Below, one piece after another: positions 23,971 to 32,434 of a stretch of 64,000 nt of DNA. Within the stretch, counting starts at the first letter, position 1; the number at the start of each line of letters is the position of its first letter. The notes under the pieces were generated by a model that did not search any database, was not told the DNA's origin, and saw only the letters and a program-made list of their open reading frames with translations. The stretch spans positions 16,539 to 80,538 of the forward strand of contig NZ_MVIJ01000027.1 of assembly GCF_002086735.1 (NCBI RefSeq), read 5' to 3'. A program made the position numbers and the translations under genes. The DNA comes from Mycobacterium scrofulaceum. Its GTDB lineage: Bacteria > Actinomycetota > Actinomycetes > Mycobacteriales > Mycobacteriaceae.

Positions 23971-24678
23971 ATGCCAACGGTGACTTGGGCGCGGGTCGAC
24001 CCCGCCCGTCGCGCCGCCATCATCGAGGCGGCGGAACACGAGTTCGGGGCGCACGGCTTCTCCCGGGGCAGCCTCAACGTCATCGCGCGGCGGGCCGGCG
24101 TCGCCAAGGGCAGCCTGTTCCAGTACTTCGCGGACAAGCGTGACCTGTACGCGTTCATCGCCGACATCGGCAGCCAGCGGGTGCGCTCGTACATCGAGGA
24201 GCTGATCCGCCAGCTCGACCCGAGCCGGCCGTTCTTCGAGTTCCTCACCGACCTTCTCGACGCGTGGGTCGCCTACTTCGCCGAACACCCACGGGAACGC
24301 GCCCTGCACGCGGCGGCCAGCCTCGAGGTCGACACCGACGCCCGCGTCAGCGTGCGCAGCGTCATCCACCGCCACTACCTGGAGGTGCTGCGCCCCCTGG
24401 TGCGCGACGCGCAGGTGCGCGGCGACCTGCGCGCCGATTCGGACACCGACGCGCTGTTGTCCTTGCTGCTCTTGATCTTTCCGCACCTGGCGCTGGCGCC
24501 CTACATGCGCGGACTGGATCCGATTCTCGGCCTGGACGAACCCACGCCGGAGCAACCCGCGCTGGCGGTACGCCGGCTCGTCGCGGTGCTGGCGGCCGCC
24601 TTCTCGGCCGCACCGCATCCGCCCCCACAACGCGCAGCCCCCCAAGCAGCCCCACAACAATCCGAGGAGATCAGATGA
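23971..24678 (+). CDS. TetR-family regulator of the R2lox operon (Rv0232 type)
   Basis: A 235-residue TetR regulator matching Rv0232. The helix-turn-helix is in NVIARRAGVAKGSLFQYF (about 33-50), followed by a ligand-binding domain with a long hydrophobic helix DALLSLLLLIFPHLAL near 160. The C-terminal tail is rich in Pro, Gln and Ala. AGGAGG precedes the ATG by 4 bases. A palindrome overlapping its own promoter indicates autoregulation. Its stop overlaps the R2lox start (ATGA), so sensor and oxidase are made together. A lipid or acyl-CoA ligand is plausible given the neighbours fadE4 and R2lox. Confidence 0.88.
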   Translation: MPTVTWARVDPARRAAIIEAAEHEFGAHGFSRGSLNVIARRAGVAKGSLFQYFADKRDLYAFIADIGSQRVRSYIEELIRQLDPSRPFFEFLTDLLDAWVAYFAEHPRERALHAAASLEVDTDARVSVRSVIHRHYLEVLRPLVRDAQVRGDLRADSDTDALLSLLLLIFPHLALAPYMRGLDPILGLDEPTPEQPALAVRRLVAVLAAAFSAAPHPPPQRAAPQAAPQQSEEIR

Positions 24679-25616
24679 CACGCACACATACGAACTCGAT
24701 GGTCAAAGGGGGCCTCAACTGGGACAGCCTGCCGTTGCGGTTGTTCGCCGGCGGCAACGCGAAGTTCTGGGATCCGGCCGACATCGACTTCTCCCGTGAC
24801 CGCGCCGACTGGGAGCAGCTCTCGGACGACGAACGCCACTACGCCATCCGGCTGTGCGCGGAGTTCATCGCGGGCGAGGAAGCGGTGACCGAGGACATCC
24901 AGCCGTTCATGTCCGCGATGCGGGTCGAGGGCCGGCTGGGCGACGAAATGTATCTGACGCAGTTCGCCTTCGAGGAGGCCAAGCACGTCCAGGTCTTCCG
25001 GATGTGGCTCGACGCCGTCGGCGTCACCGACGATCTGCACCAGTACCTCGACGACATCCCCACCTACCGGACGATCTTCTACGAGGAGCTGCCGGAGTGC
25101 CTCAACGCCCTGTCGGTCGACCCGTCGCCGGCCGCGCAGGTGCGGGCCTCGGTCACCTACAACCACATGGTCGAAGGCATGCTGGCGCTCACGGGTTACT
25201 TCGGCTGGCACAAGATCTGCGTCGAGCGCGGAATCCTGCCCGGCATGCAGGAGCTGGTCCGGCGCATCGGCGACGACGAGCGACGCCACATGGCGTGGGG
25301 CACGTTCACCTGCCGCCGCCACGTCGCCGCCGACGACGCCAACTGGGGCGTCTTCGAGACGCGCATGAACGAGCTGATGCCGCTGGGCTTGCGCCTCATC
25401 GAAGAGGGCTTCTCGCTGTACGACCCGATGCCGTTCGGCCTGTCGGTGGACGAGTTCATGCAGTACGCGGCCGACAAGGGCATGCGACGGTTCGGCACGA
25501 TCTCCAGCGCCCGCGGGAGGCCGCTCGAAGAGATCGACCTCGACTATTCGCCGCTGCATCTCGAGGACACCTTCGCCGACGAGGACGAGAAGGCCCTGGC
25601 GGCCGCGTCCGCCTGA
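24675..25616 (+). CDS. R2-like ligand-binding oxidase (R2lox, Rv0233 type)
   Basis: A 313-residue ferritin-like protein, often annotated nrdB but matching the R2-like ligand-binding oxidase Rv0233. With M. tuberculosis numbering every cofactor residue is in place: Glu68, Glu101, His104, Glu167, Glu202 and His205. The Val71 and Tyr162 pair that forms the redox ether crosslink is also present. R2lox carries a Mn/Fe centre and binds a long-chain fatty acid; it is not a ribonucleotide reductase subunit, and no nrdE-like gene is nearby. The start overlaps the tetR stop. The natural substrate is unknown. Confidence 0.92.
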   Translation: MTRTHTNSMVKGGLNWDSLPLRLFAGGNAKFWDPADIDFSRDRADWEQLSDDERHYAIRLCAEFIAGEEAVTEDIQPFMSAMRVEGRLGDEMYLTQFAFEEAKHVQVFRMWLDAVGVTDDLHQYLDDIPTYRTIFYEELPECLNALSVDPSPAAQVRASVTYNHMVEGMLALTGYFGWHKICVERGILPGMQELVRRIGDDERRHMAWGTFTCRRHVAADDANWGVFETRMNELMPLGLRLIEEGFSLYDPMPFGLSVDEFMQYAADKGMRRFGTISSARGRPLEEIDLDYSPLHLEDTFADEDEKALAAASA

Positions 25617-25663
25617 GGCGGCTATTCGACCTTGCTGCCGCCGGCGGCGTCCCCGGCGTCGAC

Positions 25664-25775
25664 GTCGCCGATGGTGGCGACCCGCTGCGCCCGGCTATGC
25701 CGCGCTTGCGATCGCCACTGTCGCCGATGGTGGCGACCCGCTGCGCCCGGCTATGCCGCGCTTGCGATCGCCACT
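25664..25775. repeat. perfect 56-bp tandem repeat (two copies)
   Basis: Copies at 25664-25719 and 25720-25775 are identical over 56 bases. Each begins GTCGCCGATGGTGGCGACC and ends GATCGCCACT, and GTGGCGA and TCGCCAC inside each unit are inverted, so each can form a hairpin. The array lies between R2lox and gabD1 (convergent) and its last bases enter the gabD1 stop codon. Unit length and setting are like a MIRU/VNTR locus. Confidence 0.9.
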
Positions 25776-27150
25776 ACCCGACCCACACGGTCTTGGCGTT
25801 GACGAACGCGCGGATGCCGAGGCCGGCGAGTTCGCGGCCGTAACCGGAACGCTTGACGCCGCCGAATCCCAGCTCGGGGTACGACACCGTCATGCCGTTG
25901 ATGAAGACCTGGCCGGCCTCGATGTCGTCGATGAAGCGCCGCTGCTCGGCCTCGTCGTTGGTCCAGGCGTTGGACCCCAGCCCGAAGGTGGTGGCGTTGG
26001 CGATCTCGATCGCCTCGTCGATGTCGGCGGCCCGGTACATCGACGCCACCGGGCCGAACACCTCTTCGGTGTAGAGCGCCATGTCCTTGGTGATGTCGGT
26101 GACCACCGTCGGCGGGTAGAACCACCCCGGCCCGTCGATGGGCTTGCCGCCGAGGCGGATCGTCGCACCCGCCGCGGCCGCTTCGTCGACCTGCTTGACG
26201 ATGTCGTCGCGGCCGGACTCGGTGGCCAGCGGGCCCACGTCGGTGTCCGGGTCGGTCGGGTCGCCGACCTTGAGCGCGGCCATCCGCTCGGTGAACTTGT
26301 CGACGAACGCGTCGTAGACGTCGGTGTGGACGATGAACCGTTTCGCGGCGATGCAGGACTGCCCGTTGTTCTGGACGCGCGCGGTGACCGCGGTCTTGGC
26401 AGCCTCGTCCAGGTTCGCCGACGGCATCACGATGAACGGGTCGCTGCCGCCGAGCTCGAGCACGGTGGGCTTGATCTCGTCGCCGGCGATGGCCGCGACC
26501 GACTGCCCGGCCGGCTCGCTGCCGGTCAGCGTGGCGGCGGCGACCCGCGGGTCGCGCAGGATGCGCTCGACGGCGCCCGACGAGACCAGCAGCGTCTGGA
26601 AGCAGCCCTCCGGGAAGCCGCCGCGGGCGATGACGTCGGCCAGGTAGAGCGCGGACTGCGGCACGTTCGAGGCGTGCTTGAGGATCCCGACGTTGCCGGC
26701 CATCAGCGCCGGCGCGGCGAACCGCACGGCCTGCCACAGCGGGAAGTTCCACGGCATGATGGCCAGCACCACCCCGAGCGGTTGGTAGCGGGTGTAGGCC
26801 CGCTTGGCGCCGACCGCTTGCGCGTCCGCCGGCTCGTCGGCCAGCAGCTGCTCCGCGTTCTGCGCGTAGTAACGAAAGCCCTTGGCGCACTTGAGTGTCT
26901 CGGCTTTCGCCGACTTCAGCGTCTTGCCCATCTCCTGGGTCATCATCGCGGCGACGTCGTCGGCCTCCTTCTCCAAGAGGTCGGCGGTCGCGTTTGCCCA
27001 CTGGGCGCGCTGGGCAAAGGTGGTGTTATGGCGGTAGTCCTGGAACCGGGCGTAGGCACGGGCGATGGCTGCGTCGACTTCCTCGTCGGTCGCGGGGGTG
27101 AAGGTTTTGACTGTCTCGCCGGTGGCCGGGTTGATGGTGGCGATGGGCAC
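25774..27150 (-). CDS. gabD1: succinate-semialdehyde dehydrogenase GabD1
   Basis: A 458-residue NADP-type succinic semialdehyde dehydrogenase matching Rv0234c. The catalytic Cys266 is in NNGQSCIAAK, Glu232 in LELGGSDP, and the oxyanion Asn135 in MPWNFP. It oxidises succinic semialdehyde to succinate, completing either the GABA shunt or a 2-oxoglutarate decarboxylase bypass. It is divergent from an acetolactate-synthase-like ThDP gene with only 79 bp between the starts, which suggests shared control. A 56-bp tandem repeat abuts its stop codon. Confidence 0.92.
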   Translation of the reverse strand: MPIATINPATGETVKTFTPATDEEVDAAIARAYARFQDYRHNTTFAQRAQWANATADLLEKEADDVAAMMTQEMGKTLKSAKAETLKCAKGFRYYAQNAEQLLADEPADAQAVGAKRAYTRYQPLGVVLAIMPWNFPLWQAVRFAAPALMAGNVGILKHASNVPQSALYLADVIARGGFPEGCFQTLLVSSGAVERILRDPRVAAATLTGSEPAGQSVAAIAGDEIKPTVLELGGSDPFIVMPSANLDEAAKTAVTARVQNNGQSCIAAKRFIVHTDVYDAFVDKFTERMAALKVGDPTDPDTDVGPLATESGRDDIVKQVDEAAAAGATIRLGGKPIDGPGWFYPPTVVTDITKDMALYTEEVFGPVASMYRAADIDEAIEIANATTFGLGSNAWTNDEAEQRRFIDDIEAGQVFINGMTVSYPELGFGGVKRSGYGRELAGLGIRAFVNAKTVWVG

Positions 27151-27229
27151 GCTGACATCCTTCGCTTCGGGGTTGGTAGAAGGTCCAACACCCAGCCTGC
27201 CACTATCGTTCCCTCAAGGGAGGTGCCGG

Positions 27230-28876
27230 ATGAGTAAAGCCGCCGAGCTGATGGTCAAGTGCCTGGAAAACGAAGGCGTTTCCGTGGTCTTCGGCCTGCC
27301 AGGGGAGGAGAACATCCGCTTTGTGCAGGCGCTGGCGTCGTCGAGCATCCGGTATGTGCTGACCCGGCACGAGCAGGGCGCGGCCTTCATGGCCGAGATG
27401 TACGGGCGGGTCACCGGGCGTGCGGCCGTGGTGTCGAGCACGCTGGGGCCCGGCGCGATCAACATGCAACTCGGGGTGGCCGATGCCACCACGAACAGCA
27501 CTCCGTTGGTCGCGATCTCCGCGCAGGTGGGTCACGACCGGGAGTTCAAGGAGTCGCACCAGTACGTCGACCTGGTGTCGATGTTCGCGCCCATCACCCG
27601 GTGGGCCGCCGGGGTGCCGACCGCGCGCGCCATCCCCGAGATGTTCCGCAAGGCGTTCAAGGTGGCCGAGACCGAACGTCCGGCGGCCGTCTACCTGGCC
27701 GTCCCCGAGCACATCGACGCCGACGAAACCGACTATGAACTGACGCCGTTGCCGCGCAACGTCGTCCGGCCCGACGCGCCGGCGCCCGGCCAGGTGGAGC
27801 GCGCGGTCGACATCCTGCGCAACGCGAAGCGGCCGGTGGTGCTGGCCGGGCACGGCGCCGCCCGCGGCAAGGCCACCGCGGCCCTGGTCCGCTTCTCCGA
27901 CCAATTCGGCATCCCGGTCGCCAACACCTTCCACGGCAAGGGCGTGATGCCCGACGACCATGCCAACAGCATCGGCACCCTCGGGTTCATGCAGCACGAC
28001 TACGTCAACTTCGGCTTCGACAACGCCGACGTGGTCATCGCCGTGGGCTACGAGCTGCAGGAGTTCGACCCCGTCCGGATCAACCCTCAGGCCGACAAGA
28101 AGATCATTCACATCCACCGGTTCCCGGCCGAGGTCGACGCGCATTATTCGGTCGACGTCGGGATCATCGGCGACATCAGCGCCTCGCTGGATGCGCTGAC
28201 CGACGGATTGAACGGCCACGCCTACGAGGCCGACCCCGAAGTTCCCGGCCATGGCCTACTCGCCGAGGAATTCGCTCGAGGGCAACAGGATTCGCGCTAC
28301 CCGCTGGCCCCGGCGCGGGTGGTGGCCGATACCCGTGCCGCGCTGGGCCGCAGCGACGTCGTCCTGGTCGACACCGGCGCCACCAAGATGTGGATGGCGC
28401 GGCTCTATCCGACGTACGAGTGCAATACGTGTCTGGTCTCAAATGGCTTGTCCACCATGGGTTTTGCACTTCCCGGCGCGCTCGGCGTCAAGCTGGCGCA
28501 GCCCGATTCGAAGGTGCTGGCCGTCGTCGGTGACGGCGCGTTCCTGATGAACTCTCAGGAAATCGAGACCGCCGTCCGCGAGCGGATACCGCTGGTCGTG
28601 CTCATCTGGGAGGACGGCGGGTACGGCCTCATCGAGTGGAAAATGGACCTCGAGCTCGGCGCGCACTACTACGTGAAGTTCGGCAACCCAGACGTGGTGA
28701 CCTACGCCGAAAGCTTTGGCGCCAAGGGTTATCGGATCTCCCATGCCGACGAGCTGTTGCCGACGCTGCGGGCCGCTCTGGACGACGACGGCGTGTCGGT
28801 GATCTCCTGCCCCGTCGACTACTCCGAGAACCTGCGGTTGACCGACCGGCTCGGCAAGCTGGACGAGACGTTGTAG
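27230..28876 (+). CDS. ThDP-dependent acetolactate-synthase-like enzyme; candidate 2-oxoglutarate decarboxylase
   Basis: A 548-residue ThDP enzyme with AAGGGAGG six bases before its ATG. The catalytic Glu is in LTRHEQGAAFMAEMYGRVTG (about 38-57), the cofactor loop is GDGAFLMNSQEIETAV (about 430) followed by WEDGGYGLIEWK, and there is a central domain with AGHGAARGK. It would usually be called acetolactate synthase. However, the N-terminal CLENEGVSVVFGLPGEEN, the ESHQYVDLVSMFAPITRW segment, the WEDGGYGLIEWK loop and the CPVDYSENLRLTDRLGKL end resemble the cyanobacterial enzyme shown to be 2-oxoglutarate decarboxylase, whose gene adjoins succinic semialdehyde dehydrogenase. Here gabD1 is the divergent neighbour. 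No ilvN-like regulatory subunit is nearby. Decarboxylation of 2-oxoglutarate to succinic semialdehyde is inferred; acetolactate synthesis remains possible. Confidence 0.85.
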   Translation: MSKAAELMVKCLENEGVSVVFGLPGEENIRFVQALASSSIRYVLTRHEQGAAFMAEMYGRVTGRAAVVSSTLGPGAINMQLGVADATTNSTPLVAISAQVGHDREFKESHQYVDLVSMFAPITRWAAGVPTARAIPEMFRKAFKVAETERPAAVYLAVPEHIDADETDYELTPLPRNVVRPDAPAPGQVERAVDILRNAKRPVVLAGHGAARGKATAALVRFSDQFGIPVANTFHGKGVMPDDHANSIGTLGFMQHDYVNFGFDNADVVIAVGYELQEFDPVRINPQADKKIIHIHRFPAEVDAHYSVDVGIIGDISASLDALTDGLNGHAYEADPEVPGHGLLAEEFARGQQDSRYPLAPARVVADTRAALGRSDVVLVDTGATKMWMARLYPTYECNTCLVSNGLSTMGFALPGALGVKLAQPDSKVLAVVGDGAFLMNSQEIETAVRERIPLVVLIWEDGGYGLIEWKMDLELGAHYYVKFGNPDVVTYAESFGAKGYRISHADELLPTLRAALDDDGVSVISCPVDYSENLRLTDRLGKLDETL

Positions 28877-28877
28877 T

Positions 28878-29249
28878 TCACGGGCACATCCAGGCCAGGG
28901 GCGGGCAGACGCCGGTGTTCGGCGGCAGCCGCAGACCGGGCGGCTGGCCCTGGACGATCAGCGCGGGCAGCCCCGAGTTGGGGGCGAAGTAGTAGGTGTG
29001 GCAGACGTTGCGGTCCCAGTCCGGCATCCGCCGCATTTCGCCCACGTTGGGACACCACATCTGGCTGCAGACGTGTGAGGTGTAGCAGCCCGGGGGTCCC
29101 TCGGGCGGGCCGCACTCCGGCGGCTGGTTGGCGCCGTTGTTGGTGGAGCAAGCAGCGTTGGCGTCGCCCGCGCCCAGCATCAGATCCGCCGCCCACAGCG
29201 AGCCGGACAAGGCCAGCGCCGTGGCCGGCCCCGCGAGTGCTTGTCTCAT
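28878..29249 (-). CDS. secreted Cys-rich protein
   Basis: A 123-residue protein with AAGGAG eight bases before its ATG. It has a signal peptide: a basic MRQ start, hydrophobic GPATALALSGSLWAADLMLG, and a probable cleavage after DANA before ACSTNN (about residue 33). The mature part has eight Cys (including ECGPP, VCSQMWC and GVCPP) and many Pro, Gly and Trp residues, consistent with a small disulfide-bonded exported protein. I do not recognise a named family. It converges on the ThDP enzyme gene with one base between stops. It lies in a stretch that, from memory, is absent from M. tuberculosis at this locus. Confidence 0.75.
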   Translation of the reverse strand: MRQALAGPATALALSGSLWAADLMLGAGDANAACSTNNGANQPPECGPPEGPPGCYTSHVCSQMWCPNVGEMRRMPDWDRNVCHTYYFAPNSGLPALIVQGQPPGLRLPPNTGVCPPLAWMCP

Positions 29250-29410
29250 CTTCGGCTCCTTCGTCGGCCTTTGCGGGTTTATGTTCCTGCCGGGCGGCTG
29301 CTGTGAAGAGGGGCTTAGGTCCTCATCATCGCGCAGGCCAGCGTTCGTGTGGTCACGCCTCCTCCGGGCACCCGCCAAGAAACGGGGCAAACTTTGGACG
29401 CTTTCGCGGC

Positions 29411-29484
29411 TGTGCATCTATCGCGATTGTTCGCGCAGCAGTTTCTCCAAATCTTTTGCGCGAGTGTGTATCTATGGCGATTTG
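29411..29484 (+). repeat. imperfect direct repeat upstream of the 13E12-family gene
   Basis: TGTGCATCTATCGCGATTGT (29411-29430) and TGTGTATCTATGGCGATTTG (29465-29484) recur 54 bp apart, just before the 13E12 gene start at 29524. They may be a regulatory or recombination-related pair. The 274-bp intergenic region holds no gene that I can see. Confidence 0.45.
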
Positions 29485-29523
29485 TGGGGCGTTTTTGTCG
29501 GTGGGCGTGGCTAGTTTGGGGTC

Positions 29524-30903
29524 ATGAGTCCAGGCGGTCATCCCGATGCCGAGGCGGTGTTCGACGACCTCGATGCGGTCTTGGCTCGCGCCCGCGCGCT
29601 ACCGGTGGACGCGATGACCGTCGGGCAACAGCTGGCGATGCTGGAGCGTTCGGAGCAGGTGCGCCGGCAATTACCGGCGGTGGAGCACCCCGTGATCAAT
29701 TCCCTCGCCTGCCAGGCCACCCCGGAGGAGTTGGGCGGCACGCTCTCCCATGCGATCGCCGAGACGGCTTTGGTCAGCCGGGCCGAGGCCTCCCGGCGCG
29801 TCCACGAGGCGGCCGACCTGGGTCCGCGGCGCGGGTTGACCGGCGAACCGCTGGAGCCGCTGCTGCCGGCGACCGCGGCCGCCCAGCGCGCCGGGACACT
29901 GGGCGCCGGCCAAGTCGCGGTGATCCGCCGGTTCTTCCACCGGCTGCCCGGCTGGGTGGATGCCGCCACCCGCCAGGCCGTCGAGGCCGACCTGGCCGCC
30001 CACGGAACGCAGTATCGCCCCGAACAACTGGCCGCACTCGCCGATCACGTCGCCGACTGCCTGAACCCCGACGGCACCTACACCGACGCCGACCGCGCCC
30101 GGCGCCGCGGGCTCACGCTGGGCACGCAGGGCCCCGACGGCATGTCCGAACTACGCGGTCTGCTCACCCCCGAGGCCCGGGCCACCCTGGAAGCGGTGCT
30201 GGCCAAGCTGGCCGCCCCGGGCATGTGCAACCCGCTCGACGACGTGCCATGCGTGGACGGCGCCCCCAGCCAGGAGGCCATCGACCGCGACGGCCGCTCG
30301 GCGGCGCAACGCCACCACGACGCACTGCTGGCGGCCAACCGCGCCCTGCTGGCGTCGGGAAAACTCGGCCGACACAACGGCTTACCCGCCTCCATCATCA
30401 TCACCACCACCCTGGCCGAGCTGGAATCCGCCGCCGGGCGTGGCCTGACCGGAGGCGGCACCATCTTGCCGATCAGCGATGTCATCCGACTGGCCCGCCA
30501 TGCCCACCATTACCTGGCCGTCTTCGATGACGCCAAACCGCTGGCGCTCTACCACACCAAGCGCCTCGCCTCCCCCGGGCAACGCATCGTCTTATATGCG
30601 AAAGACCGGGGCTGCACCGCACCCGGTTGCACCGTGCCCGGCTACTACAGCGAGGTCCACCACGTCACCGACTACGCCACCTGCCGGCGCACCGACATCG
30701 ACGGCCTCACCTTCGCCTGCGGCCCGCATCACCGCCTGCTCAAACCCGACGGCTGGACCACCCGCACAAACACCAACGGCGACACCGAATGGATACCGCC
30801 CCCGCACTTGGATCGGGGCCAGCCCCGCACCAACGCGTTCCATCATCCCGAAAAACTGCTCCGCGACCGCGACGATGAGGACGACGATGACGACGAGCCG
30901 TAG
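29524..30903 (+). CDS. 13E12-repeat family HNH endonuclease (DUF222-HNH)
   Basis: A 459-residue protein of the mycobacterial REP13E12 family. The N-terminal DUF222 domain (about 20-330) is followed by an HNH nuclease motif: CTAPGCTVPGYYSEVHHV near 364 and FACGPHHRLLKPDGW near 397, with the Cys pairs, HH and terminal His in place. The extreme C-terminus is an acidic run (DDEDDDDDEP). In M. tuberculosis such elements are dispersed repeats and the phiRv1 prophage integrates in one. This copy looks intact. It may be a remnant of a mobile element, and its target is not known. It converges with the lipase-maturation-factor-like gene with one base between the stop codons. Confidence 0.85.
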   Translation: MSPGGHPDAEAVFDDLDAVLARARALPVDAMTVGQQLAMLERSEQVRRQLPAVEHPVINSLACQATPEELGGTLSHAIAETALVSRAEASRRVHEAADLGPRRGLTGEPLEPLLPATAAAQRAGTLGAGQVAVIRRFFHRLPGWVDAATRQAVEADLAAHGTQYRPEQLAALADHVADCLNPDGTYTDADRARRRGLTLGTQGPDGMSELRGLLTPEARATLEAVLAKLAAPGMCNPLDDVPCVDGAPSQEAIDRDGRSAAQRHHDALLAANRALLASGKLGRHNGLPASIIITTTLAELESAAGRGLTGGGTILPISDVIRLARHAHHYLAVFDDAKPLALYHTKRLASPGQRIVLYAKDRGCTAPGCTVPGYYSEVHHVTDYATCRRTDIDGLTFACGPHHRLLKPDGWTTRTNTNGDTEWIPPPHLDRGQPRTNAFHHPEKLLRDRDDEDDDDDEP

Positions 30904-30904
30904 C

Positions 30905-32347
30905 TCAGCCGTGCTGTGACGTGGCCGCGGGCAGCGCCATCGGCCGGACATAGCCGCCGATGAGCGTCCGATGCCACCACGCCCGCTCACGGCGCAGCTC
31001 GGCGGGCGTGGTGAAGCGATACTCGTACAAGAGCGCACGGACATACCGCGGCGGTGAATCCGGAAAAGGATTGTGCCGCAACAGGCGCAGCGTGGGCCGG
31101 TCGTTGCGCAGCAGGCGCTGCAGGAACGGCGTCAGCCACGGCTGCGCGTAACTGGGCGAGATGGCGGCGAACCACATCAACCAGTCCAGCCGCAGGTGAT
31201 AGGGCGCCCACTGCCGTGGCAGCCGGCGCACGGCGCCGGGCTTGCCCTTGAATTCGTATTCTTTCCAGGCCGTCTGGTCGCCGAGGTGTGCCTCGGCGGT
31301 GCCCTCGATCACCACCTCGCGCCGGGTTCGGCCGATGCTGCCGAACGCGCCGTAGGTGTTCACCAGGTGAAAAGAATTGAACGACATGTTCATTCGCTGC
31401 CGCGAGGACAGCATGTTGCGCACGGGCCAGTAACTCATGAACAGCACCGCCGTCGTGAACGCGATGACCAGCGCTGCGAACCACACCGGCGTCGCCGGGA
31501 ACGCCGGATGATGGCGCCAGCCGATCCAACCGATCCACGAATCGTCAATTGCACTACAGGCCAACAAGATCGTTACCCAATTGAGCCAGGCGAAGTTTCC
31601 CGACGCCACCAGCCACAGCTGGGTGACGACGATGATCGCCGCGGCGATCCCGGCCACCGGCTGAGGCGCGAACAGCCCGAACGGCACGATCAGCTGTGAG
31701 AAATGGTTACCCGCCACCTCGATTCGATGCAGCGGCTTGGGCAGGTGGTGGAAGAACCAACTCAACGGACCCGGCATGGGCTGCGTTTCGTGGTGGTAAT
31801 ACAGACACGTCAGGTCACGCCAGCACGGGTCGCCGCGCAGCTTGATCAGGCCCGCGCCGAACTCCACCCGGAACAACAGCAGCCGGGCCATCCACAACGT
31901 GAGCACCGGGGGCGCCACCTGCTCGTTGCCGAGGAAGATCATCAGAAAGCCGGTCTCGAGCAGCAACGACTCCCAACCGAACGCGTACCAGGTCTGCCCC
32001 ACGTTGACGATGGAGAGGTAGAGCACCCACAGCGCCAGCCACATCAGCATCGCCGCCCAGAGCGGCGCCGCGTCGGCAGCGCCGGCGACGATCGCCGCAG
32101 ACAGGGCCGCGCCGAACCACGAGACCGCCGAGAACAGGCGATCGGAGTAGCGCAGGTGAAACAGGCTGGGTGTCCGCCAGAACGACTGCCCCGCCAAAAA
32201 CCTTGGGACGGGCTGCATTCCGTGCTCACCGATGAGTGCCCGGAATTGCGCCGCGGCTGCGACGAACGCGAGCAGGTAGACCACCGCGGCGCCCCGCTCG
32301 AGCACCTCTCGCCCGAGCCAATATTCGGGTGCGGAAAACCAGCCCAT
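30905..32347 (-). CDS. lipase maturation factor family membrane protein (Rv0235c type)
   Basis: A 480-residue polytopic membrane protein, matching Rv0235c (about 482). The ATG at 32347 gives the family N-terminus MGWFSAPEYWLGREVLERG. Hydrophobic helices run through the first 300 residues; the motifs WESLLLETGFLMIFLG and FRVEFGAGLIKLRGDPCWRDLTCLYYHHETQPMP (read in parts near 145 and 185) are typical of LMF1-like proteins, which help fold secreted lipases in animals. The C-terminal third is soluble. The bacterial role is unknown; it sits directly downstream of aftD on the same strand, so a role in envelope assembly is possible. Confidence 0.85.
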   Translation of the reverse strand: MGWFSAPEYWLGREVLERGAAVVYLLAFVAAAAQFRALIGEHGMQPVPRFLAGQSFWRTPSLFHLRYSDRLFSAVSWFGAALSAAIVAGAADAAPLWAAMLMWLALWVLYLSIVNVGQTWYAFGWESLLLETGFLMIFLGNEQVAPPVLTLWMARLLLFRVEFGAGLIKLRGDPCWRDLTCLYYHHETQPMPGPLSWFFHHLPKPLHRIEVAGNHFSQLIVPFGLFAPQPVAGIAAAIIVVTQLWLVASGNFAWLNWVTILLACSAIDDSWIGWIGWRHHPAFPATPVWFAALVIAFTTAVLFMSYWPVRNMLSSRQRMNMSFNSFHLVNTYGAFGSIGRTRREVVIEGTAEAHLGDQTAWKEYEFKGKPGAVRRLPRQWAPYHLRLDWLMWFAAISPSYAQPWLTPFLQRLLRNDRPTLRLLRHNPFPDSPPRYVRALLYEYRFTTPAELRRERAWWHRTLIGGYVRPMALPAATSQHG

Positions 32348-32434
32348 GGCCGTAACTCCTCGGACGGTGGTGGTCACACAGACCCGCATATCCAGTCAAG
32401 CAGGCGGTAAACCGCACGCCAATACCCCGAAGGG

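Noticed and set aside
24675..25616. Ribonucleotide reductase beta subunit (NrdB)
   Set aside because: The residue set and the Val71-Tyr162 pair are those of R2lox, and there is no large reductase subunit gene nearby.
28620..28660. Glu in place of the first Asn of the usual ThDP NN/ND motif in the acetolactate-synthase-like enzyme
   Set aside because: The Mg-binding position is the following Asp, which is present (WEDGG), as in other enzymes of this branch, so the site is not broken.
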